DNA of 64,000 nt from Daphnia carinata. Lineage: Eukaryota > Arthropoda > Branchiopoda > Diplostraca > Daphniidae. The translations under genes were made by a program, and so were the position numbers. The notes under the pieces were generated by a model. That model saw nothing but the letters and a program-made list of their open reading frames with translations. It searched no databases and was not told the origin of the DNA. Positions 34,998 through 48,363 of this stretch are shown in pieces (the stretch's first letter is position 1; each line of letters opens with the position of its first letter). The DNA lies in assembly GCF_022539665.2 (NCBI RefSeq), contig NC_081339.1, positions 5,942,017 through 6,006,016 on the forward strand, written 5' to 3'.

Positions 34998-37900
34998 CAC
35001 CATGTTATACCATGTTAAAACCATTAGATAAATAACGGTTAGGCAACGCAGCCTCACTAGTAGTTCCCGCCAATTTTTTTGCCTATGCTAAACTTCAGAC
35101 GAAGTCCGGCAGCGAAGGTGTGTTGTCACGTATCTAAAACATCTGAAGTTCTAGAAAATGCTCCTGAGCAATGTTGTAAGCATAACTTTTATTTCCCTTT
35201 TATTAAGTTGTTTGGCATAGCGGTATAAAAAACAATCTTTATCATATGTTTTTCTTTCAGGATTTTTGTTTTGGTTCACTGCTGTTCCTGGATGGACAAT
35301 GAACGATCATCTGATTTGATTGTTGAAGAAGCCAAAAATATTCTTTTTACATATAATGCTGGTACGTTGATAAAACATTAAAATGCAGTGCTATTTGGAA
35401 CGGGGCCTTTGTTATAATGTTTTGTTGTATTCCAGCCGTAGAACAATTCAGGCAACGTACAGCCCCAAAGACAAAATGAATGCCAATTTTGACAACGCTG
35501 AATCTTAGATGTGCCTGGTGTAAGCAACATGGTTCTTGCTGATCTTGAACCCTAAAATACCAGACATGTTTTTCTTTAGTGGCGATATTCCATCACTTGT
35601 GCATCGCTACATGGCCATCGTCAGGCTCAAGCATCCAATGAATATGGGAACAAATTGCTGTGATCTTCAACTTCAACAATTTTACCTCTTTAGCACTAGT
35701 AGGTAAGGAAAATTTAATTTGCATTTTGTAATTTTTTTGCCAGTGTTTGGCTGAGTGAACTTGCAGTATTATAAAGGTATTCAAGATAACTGAAATGGTA
35801 GCCCCTAAATCAGAAGAATTTTATCTGACATCTTTCTTGCGTGAACCTGTTAAGAAAAAGCCTTGTTATATCAAAGGGCACCTAAAGAAGAAATTGGCTT
35901 CATTAACGATTCAAGTAGTTAACATTTACCATTTGTATGTTAGTGTTAAAATTTGACTGCATTTTCTTTTATTCAGACTCATTGATTCTAACAACAGCCT
36001 GGTTGCAAACTTTTACCCATTTCGTTGCAATAAATGTATTTCTGATCCAGTCTTCAAAACCCACAAATGCCAAGGTACACATATACTTCTAAAGTGAGAC
36101 TGTTAATCTGAAAAAAAAAAAACTTGCAAACCAGCTTGTTCCCTTTATAAAAAGAGTTGCTTTAGTCAGGTAAACTTATTTTGATTGCAAACAATTCAAG
36201 TAAATCATTAAAAATCTTTAAATTCAGGTGTCATATTGCCTTCTATTGGTTCCCTTTGTGGGAAATGTATGTTGTGTGTGAATATATGCAACCCTAACAG
36301 TCTTGGAGATCACTTTTTTTTGTCAAGAAAATACTGGAAATTGGTATTGAGAAGGTCATTAACAGAAAGTTTTTGTATTTTATCAGTTTATTCCTACATT
36401 TAACATGGTTGTTTAGAAATGCCATGGAATAAAAAAGCACTTGACAAAAAACATTTTTATTGTTCTCGTACCTGTATTAGATGGAAATTACTTGTGCAAT
36501 GGTACCAACCCATTCATGAAAACAATGTATTAAACAAAAATTTATGATTGACTGATCATAATCTGTGTAATTTCTATATATTTCTTATAATTCTAGGTAT
36601 TCAACCATGGAATGTTGACCAGCTATCTGCAGAGTGAAAATCTACTTGACAGCATTCAACCTCTTAAGTACATTTTACAAAAGATTCTGAGAATGGCAAA
36701 AATTATGAACAAATTTTGTATTGGAGAAATTCTAGGTAAATGAAAGCCATTTCACGATACAGCTGAATAGCTGTGAAACGCAACCAATCGAGGAACTGAG
36801 TTTCTTGAACAACCAAACTTATCTTGAAGAGCTGCAGAAAAAGAATGGAACATTACGCTGCCAAACACCTGCTTCCAAATGGTAGTTGTAATTATTTGTT
36901 GTTACACGATATATTCAGTCAATTCTTCGTAAACTGTTCTTTTTCACAGGTCAATGGCAGGGGTCTTATTCACTGTCTCAAGAGTGTAAGTTTAAACAAG
37001 ATATTGCTTTTGATTACTTCTGCTGGTAACTTTTATATTTCTAGTTAAGATATGGCTTTTATCAAAAAGACTTTTAACTAACATCTAACTTTTTTTCCTC
37101 TTCTCAAAAGAGCTGCTTAGGAAGTTAGCTAAAGTGACGAAGATGTGTCATCACAGCAGGATAAATGTAAAAAAAAGCAAGTTCTGCAGCAAAATCATTG
37201 TTCCATCGCTATATATATTCAGCACTATAACTGCACATGTCACAAAACTTTGCTTGAATCATACCGCCCTCAAGATATATTGTTTACAAATAACTCCCTC
37301 TGGTGCAGGATTAATCCCTTCAATATTGCTACTGATACTGTTGGCTACACATTCTCAGAGGTTATAGCTACCACAGAAATACAACTTACCTTTGTTAGCA
37401 GTCTTGCTAGGATGAAAAACCAGGAAAATTCCGTCATCACTTCTGAAACTGTTACTGCCCACATTTTACTTCCTGCCTAGAAATTCAAACAGTACGGAAA
37501 GATGACTGTTGAAATATTACCAATCTAGGATGGAAACCATTAAAAAGGTAGGTTGATTTTAATTTTCAGGCAGAATATACGACTACAAGGTAACAGAACT
37601 AATAATTTTTTTAGAAGTAATTACTCTTAATTCTGAAATACTTACTATACCTTTTAGATCATTTGTTAGAAAGTATTCTTCAGTCATACTTTCAAGTTTA
37701 ATCAAGAATAGTATAGAGATGCTAAATCAGTACGATAAGTTACTTTCTGATCTTTAGTAATGTCTAACTGTTGTCGAATGAAATACCTTGTGAATCTTGA
37801 TGGTACCATTCCTCGCAGTAGTCACAGCCACTGTTTTAAAATATAAAATCTATTGTTATCTAAGAAGTAATTAACAGGTTTTCAAATACTTGCACCTTAA

Positions 37901-38229
37901 ATTTGCTGGCATTTGAGCTTTGGCAGATTTACTAAACTTGCTCTTCCAGGCAATTTTTTTTCGTCTCATCATTGTGTTTGATTTGGATTGCATTTCATGT
38001 AAAGTCCATTGCATGTCTTTGTAAGCTTTCTCTCTAAATCTTTAAAGAAATTAGTAAATAAAGACATGGAATTACCTCATGGTAGAAGCTTTTTTGTAAA
38101 TCCAGAATCGTTCAATTTTAACTAAACGTATGGTACACCATTTGTACGAAAAGCCAAATAAACTCCCAATTTTAAGCGCTTAGAGGAGTAGTACCCTTTA
38201 TTTTATTTTTTTGCAAGGAATGATCGTTC
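34998..38229 (+). pseudogene. Gene-like block, copy 2
   Basis: Its start is marked by a local duplication (CACCATGTTATACCATG) not seen in the other units. It has GTTGTTTAG at about 36,408 where the others have GTTCTTTAG. Exon B carries the TGA, and the last exon has the 8-A frameshift. Confidence 0.7.
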
Positions 38230-39479
38230 AAATGTAAAAGTAGGTACGCTAGAAATTTAAGGCCCGACAAAACAACAAGCCCGAATTTAAGGCCCGACAA
38301 AACAACAAGCCCGATTTTTACCTAAAATATTTATATTAACAAAACTAGATAACTTTATATGAGTTAGATGCTAAATTTAACAAGAATCACGAATATGAAA
38401 TTTGTTTTTATGTAGACTTAATAGTTATTGAGTTATTTCAAATGTAAAAGTAGGTACGCTAGAAATTTAAGGCCCGACAAAACAACAAGCCCGATTTTTA
38501 CCTAAAATATTTATATTAACAAAACTAGATAACTTTGTATGAGTTAGATGCTAAATTTAACAAGAATCACGAATATGAAATTTGTTTTTATGTAGACTTA
38601 ATGGTTATTGAGTTATTTCAAATGTAAAAGTAGGTACGCTAGAAATTTAAGGCCCGACAAAACAACAAGCCCGATTTTTACCTAAAATATTTATATTAAC
38701 AAAACTAGATAACTTTATATGAGTTAGATGCTAAATTTAACAAGAATCACGAATATGAAATTTGTTTTTATGTAGACTTAATGGTTATTGAGTTATTTCC
38801 AATGTAAAAGTAGGTACGCTAGAATTTTAAGGCCCGACAAAACAACAAGCCCGATTTTTACCTAAAATATTTATATTAACAAAACTAGATAACTTTGTAT
38901 GAGTTAGATGCTAAATTTAACAAGAATCACGAATATGAAATTTGTTTTTATGTAGACTTAATGGTTATTGAGTTATTTCCAATGTAAAAGTAGGTACGCT
39001 AGAAATTTAAGGCCCGACAAAACAACAAGCCCGATTTTTACCTAAAATATTTAATTTAACAAAACTAGATAACTTTGTATGAGTTAGATGCTAAATTTAA
39101 CAAGAATCACGAATATGAAATTTGTTTTTATGTAGACTTAATGGTTATTGAGTTATTTCAAATGTAAAAGTAGGTACGCTAGAAATTTAAGGCCCGACAA
39201 AACAACAAGCCCGATTTTTACCTAAAATATTTATATAACAAAACTAGATAACTTTATATGAGTTAGATGCTAAATTTAACAAGAATGACGAATATGAAAT
39301 TTGTTTTTATGTAGAGTTCATGGTTTTTGAGTTAATTCAAATATAAAAGTAGGTACGATAGAAATTTAAGGCCCGATTCCGGACGTCTACTTAAAAAATT
39401 AATGTCAAATAAATATATGTTATTATATACGATTTAGATTCAAAATTTAACAAGATTCACGAAAATGAAATTTGTTGTT
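38230..39479 (+). repeat. 180-bp satellite array between copies 2 and 3
   Basis: About 7 copies. Near 38,278-38,310 the segment AATTTAAGGCCCGACAAAAC is duplicated in place (about 36 bp), which accounts for most of the extra length over the later arrays. Confidence 0.95.
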
Positions 39480-42400
39480 CACCATGTTAAAACCATTAGA
39501 TAAATAACGGTTAGGCAACGCAGCCTCACTAGTAGTTCCCGCCAATTTTTTTGCCTATGCTAAACTTCAGACGAAGTCCGGCAGCGAAGGTGTGTTGTCA
39601 CGTATCTAAAACATCTGAAGTTCTAGAAAATGCTCCTGAGCAATGTTGTAAGCATAACTTTTATTTCCCTTTTATTAAGTTGTTTGGCATAGCGGTATAA
39701 AAAACAATCTTTATCATATGTTTTTCTTTCAGGATTTTTGTTTTGGTTCACTGCTGTTCCTGGATGGACAATGAACGATCATCTGATTTGATTGTTGAAG
39801 AAGCCAAAAATATTCTTTTTACATATAATGCTGGTACGTTGATAAAACATTAAAATGCAGTGCTATTTGGAACGGGGCCTTTGTTATAATGTTTTGTTGT
39901 ATTCCAGCCGTAGAACAATTCAGGCAACGTACAGCCCCAAAGACAAAATGAATGCCAATTTTGACAACGCTGAATCTTAGATGTGCCTGGTGTAAGCAAC
40001 ATGGTTCTTGCTGATCTTGAACCCTAAAATACCAGACATGTTTTTCTTTAGTGGCGATATTCCATCACTTGTGCATCGCTACATGGCCATCGTCAGGCTC
40101 AAGCATCCAATGAATATGGGAACAAATTGCTGTGATCTTCAACTTCAACAATTTTACCTCTTTAGCACTAGTAGGTAAGGAAAATTTAATTTGCATTTTG
40201 TAATTTTTTTGCCAGTGTTTGGCTGAGTGAACTTGCAGTATTATAAAGGTATTCAAGATAACTGAAATGGTAGCCCCTAAATCAGAAGAATTTTATCTGA
40301 CATCTTTCTTGCGTGAACCTGTTAAGAAAAAGCCTTGTTATATCAAAGGGCACCTAAAGAAGAAATTGGCTTCATTAACGATTCAAGTAGTTAACATTTA
40401 CCATTTGTATGTTAGTGTTAAAATTTGACTGCATTTTCTTTTATTCAGACTCATTGATTCTAACAACAGCCTGGTTGCAAACTTTTACCCATTTCGTTGC
40501 AATAAATGTATTTCTGATCCAGTCTTCAAAACCCACAAATGCCAAGGTACACATATACTTCTAAAGTGAGACTGTTAATCTGAAAAAAAAAAAACTTGCA
40601 AACCAGCTTGTTCCCTTTATAAAAAGAGTTGCTTTAGTCAGGTAAACTTATTTTGATTGCAAACAATTCAAGTAAATCATTAAAAATCTTTAAATTCAGG
40701 TGTCATATTGCCTTCTATTGGTTCCCTTTGTGGGAAATGTATGTTGTGTGTGAATATATGCAACCCTAACAGTCTTGGAGATCACTTTTTTTTGTCAAGA
40801 AAATACTGGAAATTGGTATTGAGAAGGTCATTAACAGAAAGTTTTTGTATTTTATCAGTTTATTCCTACATTTAACATGGTTCTTTAGAAATGCCATGGA
40901 ATAAAAAAGCACTTGACAAAAAACATTTTTATTGTTCTCGTACCTGTATTAGATGGAAATTACTTGTGCAATGGTACCAACCCATTCATGAAAACAATGT
41001 ATTAAACAAAAATTTATGATTGACTGATCATAATCTGTGTAATTTCTATATATTTCTTATAATTCTAGGTATTCAACCATGGAATGTTGACCAGCTATCT
41101 GCAGAGTGAAAATCTACTTGACAGCATTCAACCTCTTAAGTACATTTTACAAAAGATTCTGAGAATGGCAAAAATTATGAACAAATTTTGTATTGGAGAA
41201 ATTCTAGGTAAATGAAAGCCATTTCACGATACAGCTGAATAGCTGTGAAACGCAACCAATCGAGGAACTGAGTTTCTTGAACAACCAAACTTATCTTGAA
41301 GAGCTGCAGAAAAAGAATGGAACATTACGCTGCCAAACACCTGCTTCCAAATGGTAGTTGTAATTATTTGTTGTTACACGATATATTCAGTCAATTCTTC
41401 GTAAACTGTTCTTTTTCACAGGTCAATGGCAGGGGTCTTATTCACTGTCTCAAGAGTGTAAGTTTAAACAAGATATTGCTTTTGATTACTTCTGCTGGTA
41501 ACTTTTATATTTCTAGTTAAGATATGGCTTTTATCAAAAAGACTTTTAACTAACATCTAACTTTTTTTCCTCTTCTCAAAAGAGCTGCTTAGGAAGTTAG
41601 CTAAAGTGACGAAGATGTGTCATCACAGCAGGATAAATGTAAAAAAAAGCAAGTTCTGCAGCAAAATCATTGTTCCATCGCTATATATATTCAGCACTAT
41701 AACTGCACATGTCACAAAACTTTGCTTGAATCATACCGCCCTCAAGATATATTGTTTACAAATAACTCCCTCTGGTGCAGGATTAATCCCTTCAATATTG
41801 CTACTGATACTGTTGGCTACACATTCTCAGAGGTTATAGCTACCACAGAAATACAACTTACCTTTGTTAGCAGTCTTGCTAGGATGAAAAACCAGGAAAA
41901 TTCCGTCATCACTTCTGAAACTGTTACTGCCCACATTTTACTTCCTGCCTAGAAATTCAAACAGTACGGAAAGATGACTGTTGAAATATTACCAATCTAG
42001 GATGGAAACCATTAAAAAGGTAGGTTGATTTTAATTTTCAGGCAGAATATACGACTACAAGGTAACAGAACTAATAATTTTTTTAGAAGTAATTACTCTT
42101 AATTCTGAAATACTTACTATACCTTTTAGATCATTTGTTAGAAAGTATTCTTCAGTCATACTTTCAAGTTTAATCAAGAATAGTATAGAGATGCTAAATC
42201 AGTACGATAAGTTACTTTCTGATCTTTAGTAATGTCTAACTGTTGTCGAATGAAATACCTTGTGAATCTTGATGGTACCATTCCTCGCAGTAGTCACAGC
42301 CACTGTTTTAAAATATAAAATCTATTGTTATCTAAGAAGTAATTAACAGGTTTTCAAATACTTGCACCTTAAATTTGCTGGCATTTGAGCTTTGGCAGAT

Positions 42401-42701
42401 TTACTAAACTTGCTCTTCCAGGCAATTTTTTTTCGTCTCATCATTGTGTTTGATTTGGATTGCATTTCATGTAAAGTCCATTGCATGTCTTTGTAAGCTT
42501 TCTCTCTAAATCTTTAAAGAAATTAGTAAATAAAGACATGGAATTACCTCATGGTAGAAGCTTTTTTGTAAATCCAGAATCGTTCAATTTTAACTAAACG
42601 TATGGTACACCATTTGTACGAAAAGCCAAATAAACTCCCAATTTTAAGCGCTTAGAGGAGTAGTACCCTTTATTTTATTTTTTTGCAAGGAATGATCGTT
42701 C
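39480..42701 (+). pseudogene. Gene-like block, copy 3
   Basis: This is a standard-length block. It carries the exon B TGA and the 8-A frameshift, and has no copy-specific change that I noticed. Confidence 0.7.
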
Positions 42702-43920
42702 AAATGTAAAAGTAGGTACGCTAGAAATTTAAGGCCCGACAAAACAACAAGCCCGATTTTTACCTAAAATATTTATATTAACAAAACTAGATAACTTTAT
42801 ATGAGTTAGATGCTAAATTTAACAAGAATCACGAATATGAAATTTGTTTTTATGTAGACTTAATAGTTATTGAGTTATTTCAAATGTAAAAGTAGGTACG
42901 CTAGAAATTTAAGGCCCGACAAAACAACAAGCCCGATTTTTACCTAAAATATTTATATTAACAAAACTAGATAACTTTGTATGAGTTAGATGCTAAATTT
43001 AACAAGAATCACGAATATGAAATTTGTTTTTATGTAGACTTAATGGTTATTGAGTTATTTCAAATGTAAAAGTAGGTACGCTAGAAATTTAAGGCCCGAC
43101 AAAACAACAAGCCCGATTTTTACCTAAAATATTTATATTAACAAAACTAGATAACTTTATATGAGTTAGATGCTAAATTTAACAAGAATCACGAATATGA
43201 AATTTGTTTTTATGTAGACTTAATGGTTATTGAGTTATTTCCAATGTAAAAGTAGGTACGCTAGAATTTTAAGGCCCGACAAAACAACAAGCCCGATTTT
43301 TACCTAAAATATTTATATTAACAAAACTAGATAACTTTGTATGAGTTAGATGCTAAATTTAACAAGAATCACGAATATGAAATTTGTTTTTATGTAGACT
43401 TAATGGTTATTGAGTTATTTCCAATGTAAAAGTAGGTACGCTAGAAATTTAAGGCCCGACAAAACAACAAGCCCGATTTTTACCTAAAATATTTAATTTA
43501 ACAAAACTAGATAACTTTGTATGAGTTAGATGCTAAATTTAACAAGAATCACGAATATGAAATTTGTTTTTATGTAGACTTAATGGTTATTGAGTTATTT
43601 CAAATGTAAAAGTAGGTACGCTAGAAATTTAAGGCCCGACAAAACAACAAGCCCGATTTTTACCTAAAATATTTATATAACAAAACTAGATAACTTTATA
43701 TGAGTTAGATGCTAAATTTAACAAGAATGACGAATATGAAATTTGTTTTTATGTAGAGTTCATGGTTTTTGAGTTAATTCAAATATAAAAGTAGGTACGA
43801 TAGAAATTTAAGGCCCGATTCCGGACGTCTACTTAAAAATTAATGTCAAATAAATATATGTTATTATATACGATTTAGATTCAAAATTTAACAAGATTCA
43901 CGAAAATGAAATTTGTTGTT
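42702..43920 (+). repeat. 180-bp satellite array between copies 3 and 4
   Basis: About 6.8 copies in the standard variant order. One A is missing from the run after CTACTTAAAAA near 43,835. Confidence 0.95.
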
Positions 43921-46900
43921 CACCATGTTAAAACCATTAGATAAATAACGGTTAGGCAACGCAGCCTCACTAGTAGTTCCCGCCAATTTTTTTGCCTATG
44001 CTAAACTTCAGACGAAGTCCGGCAGCGAAGGTGTGTTGTCACGTATCTAAAACATCTGAAGTTCTAGAAAATGCTCCTGAGCAATGTTGTAAGCATAACT
44101 TTTATTTCCCTTTTATTAAGTTGTTTGGCATAGCGGTATAAAAAACAATCTTTATCATATGTTTTTCTTTCAGGATTTTTGTTTTGGTTCACTGCTGTTC
44201 CTGGATGGACAATGAACGATCATCTGATTTGATTGTTGAAGAAGCCAAAAATATTCTTTTTACATATAATGCTGGTACGTTGATAAAACATTAAAATGCA
44301 GTGCTATTTGGAACGGGGCCTTTGTTATAATGTTTTGTTGTATTCCAGCCGTAGAACAATTCAGGCAACGTACAGCCCCAAAGACAAAATGAATGCCAAT
44401 TTTGACAACGCTGAATCTTAGATGTGCCTGGTGTAAGCAACATGGTTCTTGCTGATCTTGAACCCTAAAATACCAGACATGTTTTTCTTTAGTGGCGATA
44501 TTCCATCACTTGTGCATCGCTACATGGCCATCGTCAGGCTCAAGCATCCAATGAATATGGGAACAAATTGCTGTGATCTTCAACTTCAACAATTTTACCT
44601 CTTTAGCACTAGTAGGTAAGGAAAATTTAATTTGCATTTTGTAATTTTTTTGCCAGTGTTTGGCTGAGTGAACTTGCAGTATTATAAAGGTATTCAAGAT
44701 AACTGAAATGGTAGCCCCTAAATCAGAAGAATTTTATCTGACATCTTTCTTGCGTGAACCTGTTAAGAAAAAGCCTTGTTATATCAAAGGGCACCTAAAG
44801 AAGAAATTGGCTTCATTAACGATTCAAGTAGTTAACATTTACCATTTGTATGTTAGTGTTAAAATTTGACTGCATTTTCTTTTATTCAGACTCATTGATT
44901 CTAACAACAGCCTGGTTGCAAACTTTTACCCATTTCGTTGCAATAAATGTATTTCTGATCCAGTCTTCAAAACCCACAAATGCCAAGGTACACATATACT
45001 TCTAAAGTGAGACTGTTAATCTGAAAAAAAAAAAACTTGCAAACCAGCTTGTTCCCTTTATAAAAAGAGTTGCTTTAGTCAGGTAAACTTATTTTGATTG
45101 CAAACAATTCAAGTAAATCATTAAAAATCTTTAAATTCAGGTGTCATATTGCCTTCTATTGGTTCCCTTTGTGGGAAATGTATGTTGTGTGTGAATATAT
45201 GCAACCCTAACAGTCTTGGAGATCACTTTTTTTTGTCAAGAAAATACTGGAAATTGGTATTGAGAAGGTCATTAACAGAAAGTTTTTGTATTTTATCAGT
45301 TTATTCCTACATTTAACATGGTTCTTTAGAAATGCCATGGAATAAAAAAGCACTTGACAAAAAACATTTTTATTGTTCTCGTACCTGTATTAGATGGAAA
45401 TTACTTGTGCAATGGTACCAACCCATTCATGAAAACAATGTATTAAACAAAAATTTATGATTGACTGATCATAATCTGTGTAATTTCTATATATTTCTTA
45501 TAATTCTAGGTATTCAACCATGGAATGTTGACCAGCTATCTGCAGAGTGAAAATCTACTTGACAGCATTCAACCTCTTAAGTACATTTTACAAAAGATTC
45601 TGAGAATGGCAAAAATTATGAACAAATTTTGTATTGGAGAAATTCTAGGTAAATGAAAGCCATTTCACGATACAGCTGAATAGCTGTGAAACGCAACCAA
45701 TCGAGGAACTGAGTTTCTTGAACAACCAAACTTATCTTGAAGAGCTGCAGAAAAAGAATGGAACATTACGCTGCCAAACACCTGCTTCCAAATGGTAGTT
45801 GTAATTATTTGTTGTTACACGATATATTCAGTCAATTCTTCGTAAACTGTTCTTTTTCACAGGTCAATGGCAGGGGTCTTATTCACTGTCTCAAGAGTGT
45901 AAGTTTAAACAAGATATTGCTTTTGATTACTTCTGCTGGTAACTTTTATATTTCTAGTTAAGATATGGCTTTTATCAAAAAGACTTTTAACTAACATCTA
46001 ACTATTTTTCCTCTTCTCAAAAGAGCTGCTTAGGAAGTTAGCTAAAGTGACGAAGATGTGTCATCACAGCAGGATAAATGTAAAAAAAAAGCAAGTTCTG
46101 CAGCAAAATCATTGTTCCATCGCTATATATATTCAGCACTATAACTGCACATGTCACAAAACTTTGCTTGAATCATACCGCCCTCAAGATATATTGTTTA
46201 CAAATAACTCCCTCTGGTGCAGGATTAATCCCTTCAATATTGCTACTGATACTGTTGGCTACACATTCTCAGAGGTTATAGCTACCACAGAAATACAACT
46301 TACCTTTGTTAGCAGTCTTGCTAGGATGAAAAACCAGGAAAATTCCGTCATCACTTCTGAAACTGTTACTGCCCACATTTTACTTCCTGCCTAGAAATTC
46401 AAACAGTACGGAAAGATGACTGTTGAAATATTACCAATCTAGGATGGAAACCATTAAAAAGGTAGGTTGATTTTAATTTTCAGGCAGAATATACGACTAC
46501 AAGGTAACAGAACTAATAATTTTTTTAGAAGTAATTACTCTTAATTCTGAAATACTTACTATACCTTTTAGATCATTTGTTAGAAAGTATTCTTCAGTCA
46601 TACTTTCAAGTTTAATCAAGAATAGTATAGAGATGCTAAATCAGTACGATAAGTTACTTTCTGATCTTTAGTAATGTCTAACTGTTGTCGAATGAAATAC
46701 CTTGTGAATCTTGATGGTACCATTCCTCGCAGTAGTCACAGCCACTGTTTTAAAATATAAAATCTATTGTTATCTAAGAAGTAATTAACAGGTTTTCAAA
46801 TACTTGCACCTTAAATTTGCTGGCATTTGAGCTTTGGCAGATTTACTAAACTTGCTCTTCCAGGCAATTTTTTTTCGTCTCATCATTGTGTTTGATTTGG

Positions 46901-47143
46901 ATTGCATTTCATGTAAAGTCCATTGCATGTCTTTGTAAGCTTTCTCTCTAAATCTTTAAAGAAATTAGTAAATAAAGACATGGAATTACCTCATGGTAGA
47001 AGCTTTTTTGTAAATCCAGAATCGTTCAATTTTAACTAAACGTATGGTACACCATTTGTACGAAAAGCCAAATAAACTCCCAATTTTAAGCGCTTAGAGG
47101 AGTAGTACCCTTTATTTTATTTTTTTGCAAGGAATGATCGTTC
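43921..47143 (+). pseudogene. Gene-like block, copy 4 (last exon open)
   Basis: This copy has nine A at 46,082-46,090 where the others have eight. The extra base joins two frames that are broken elsewhere and gives one open stretch from the exon J acceptor region to the TAG after HILLPA (46,047-46,394 from its ATG). Exon B still has the TGA. A single T-to-A change (CTAACTATTTTTCC near 46,003) also marks this copy. Confidence 0.7.
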
Positions 47144-48363
47144 AAATGTAAAAGTAGGTACGCTAGAAATTTAAGGCCCGACAAAACAACAAGCCCGATT
47201 TTTACCTAAAATATTTATATTAACAAAACTAGATAACTTTATATGAGTTAGATGCTAAATTTAACAAGAATCACGAATATGAAATTTGTTTTTATGTAGA
47301 CTTAATAGTTATTGAGTTATTTCAAATGTAAAAGTAGGTACGCTAGAAATTTAAGGCCCGACAAAACAACAAGCCCGATTTTTACCTAAAATATTTATAT
47401 TAACAAAACTAGATAACTTTGTATGAGTTAGATGCTAAATTTAACAAGAATCACGAATATGAAATTTGTTTTTATGTAGACTTAATGGTTATTGAGTTAT
47501 TTCAAATGTAAAAGTAGGTACGCTAGAAATTTAAGGCCCGACAAAACAACAAGCCCGATTTTTACCTAAAATATTTATATTAACAAAACTAGATAACTTT
47601 ATATGAGTTAGATGCTAAATTTAACAAGAATCACGAATATGAAATTTGTTTTTATGTAGACTTAATGGTTATTGAGTTATTTCCTATGTAAAAGTAGGTA
47701 CGCTAGAATTTTAAGGCCCGACAAAACAACAAGCCCGATTTTTACCTAAAATATTTATATTAACAAAACTAGATAACTTTGTATGAGTTAGATGCTAAAT
47801 TTAACAAGAATCACGAATATGAAATTTGTTTTTATGTAGACTTAATGGTTATTGAGTTATTTCCAATGTAAAAGTAGGTACGCTAGAAATTTAAGGCCCG
47901 ACAAAACAACAAGCCCGATTTTTACCTAAAATATTTAATTTAACAAAACTAGATAACTTTGTATGAGTTAGATGCTAAATTTAACAAGAATCACGAATAT
48001 GAAATTTGTTTTTATGTAGACTTAATGGTTATTGAGTTATTTCAAATGTAAAAGTAGGTACGCTAGAAATTTAAGGCCCGACAAAACAACAAGCCCGATT
48101 TTTACCTAAAATATTTATATAACAAAACTAGATAACTTTATATGAGTTAGATGCTAAATTTAACAAGAATGACGAATATGAAATTTGTTTTTATGTAGAG
48201 TTCATGGTTTTTGAGTTAATTCAAATATAAAAGTAGGTACGATAGAAATTTAAGGCCCGATTCCGGACGTCTACTTAAAAAATTAATGTCAAATAAATAT
48301 ATGTTATTATATATGATTTAGATTCAAAATTTAACAAGATTCACGAAAATGAAATTTGTTGTT
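47144..48363 (+). repeat. 180-bp satellite array between copies 4 and 5
   Basis: Standard order, about 6.8 copies. It has a private change TTTCCTATG (others TTTCCAATG) near 47,682. From this array on, the diverged end copy has TATATATGATTTAG, whereas earlier arrays have TATATACGATTTAG. Confidence 0.95.
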
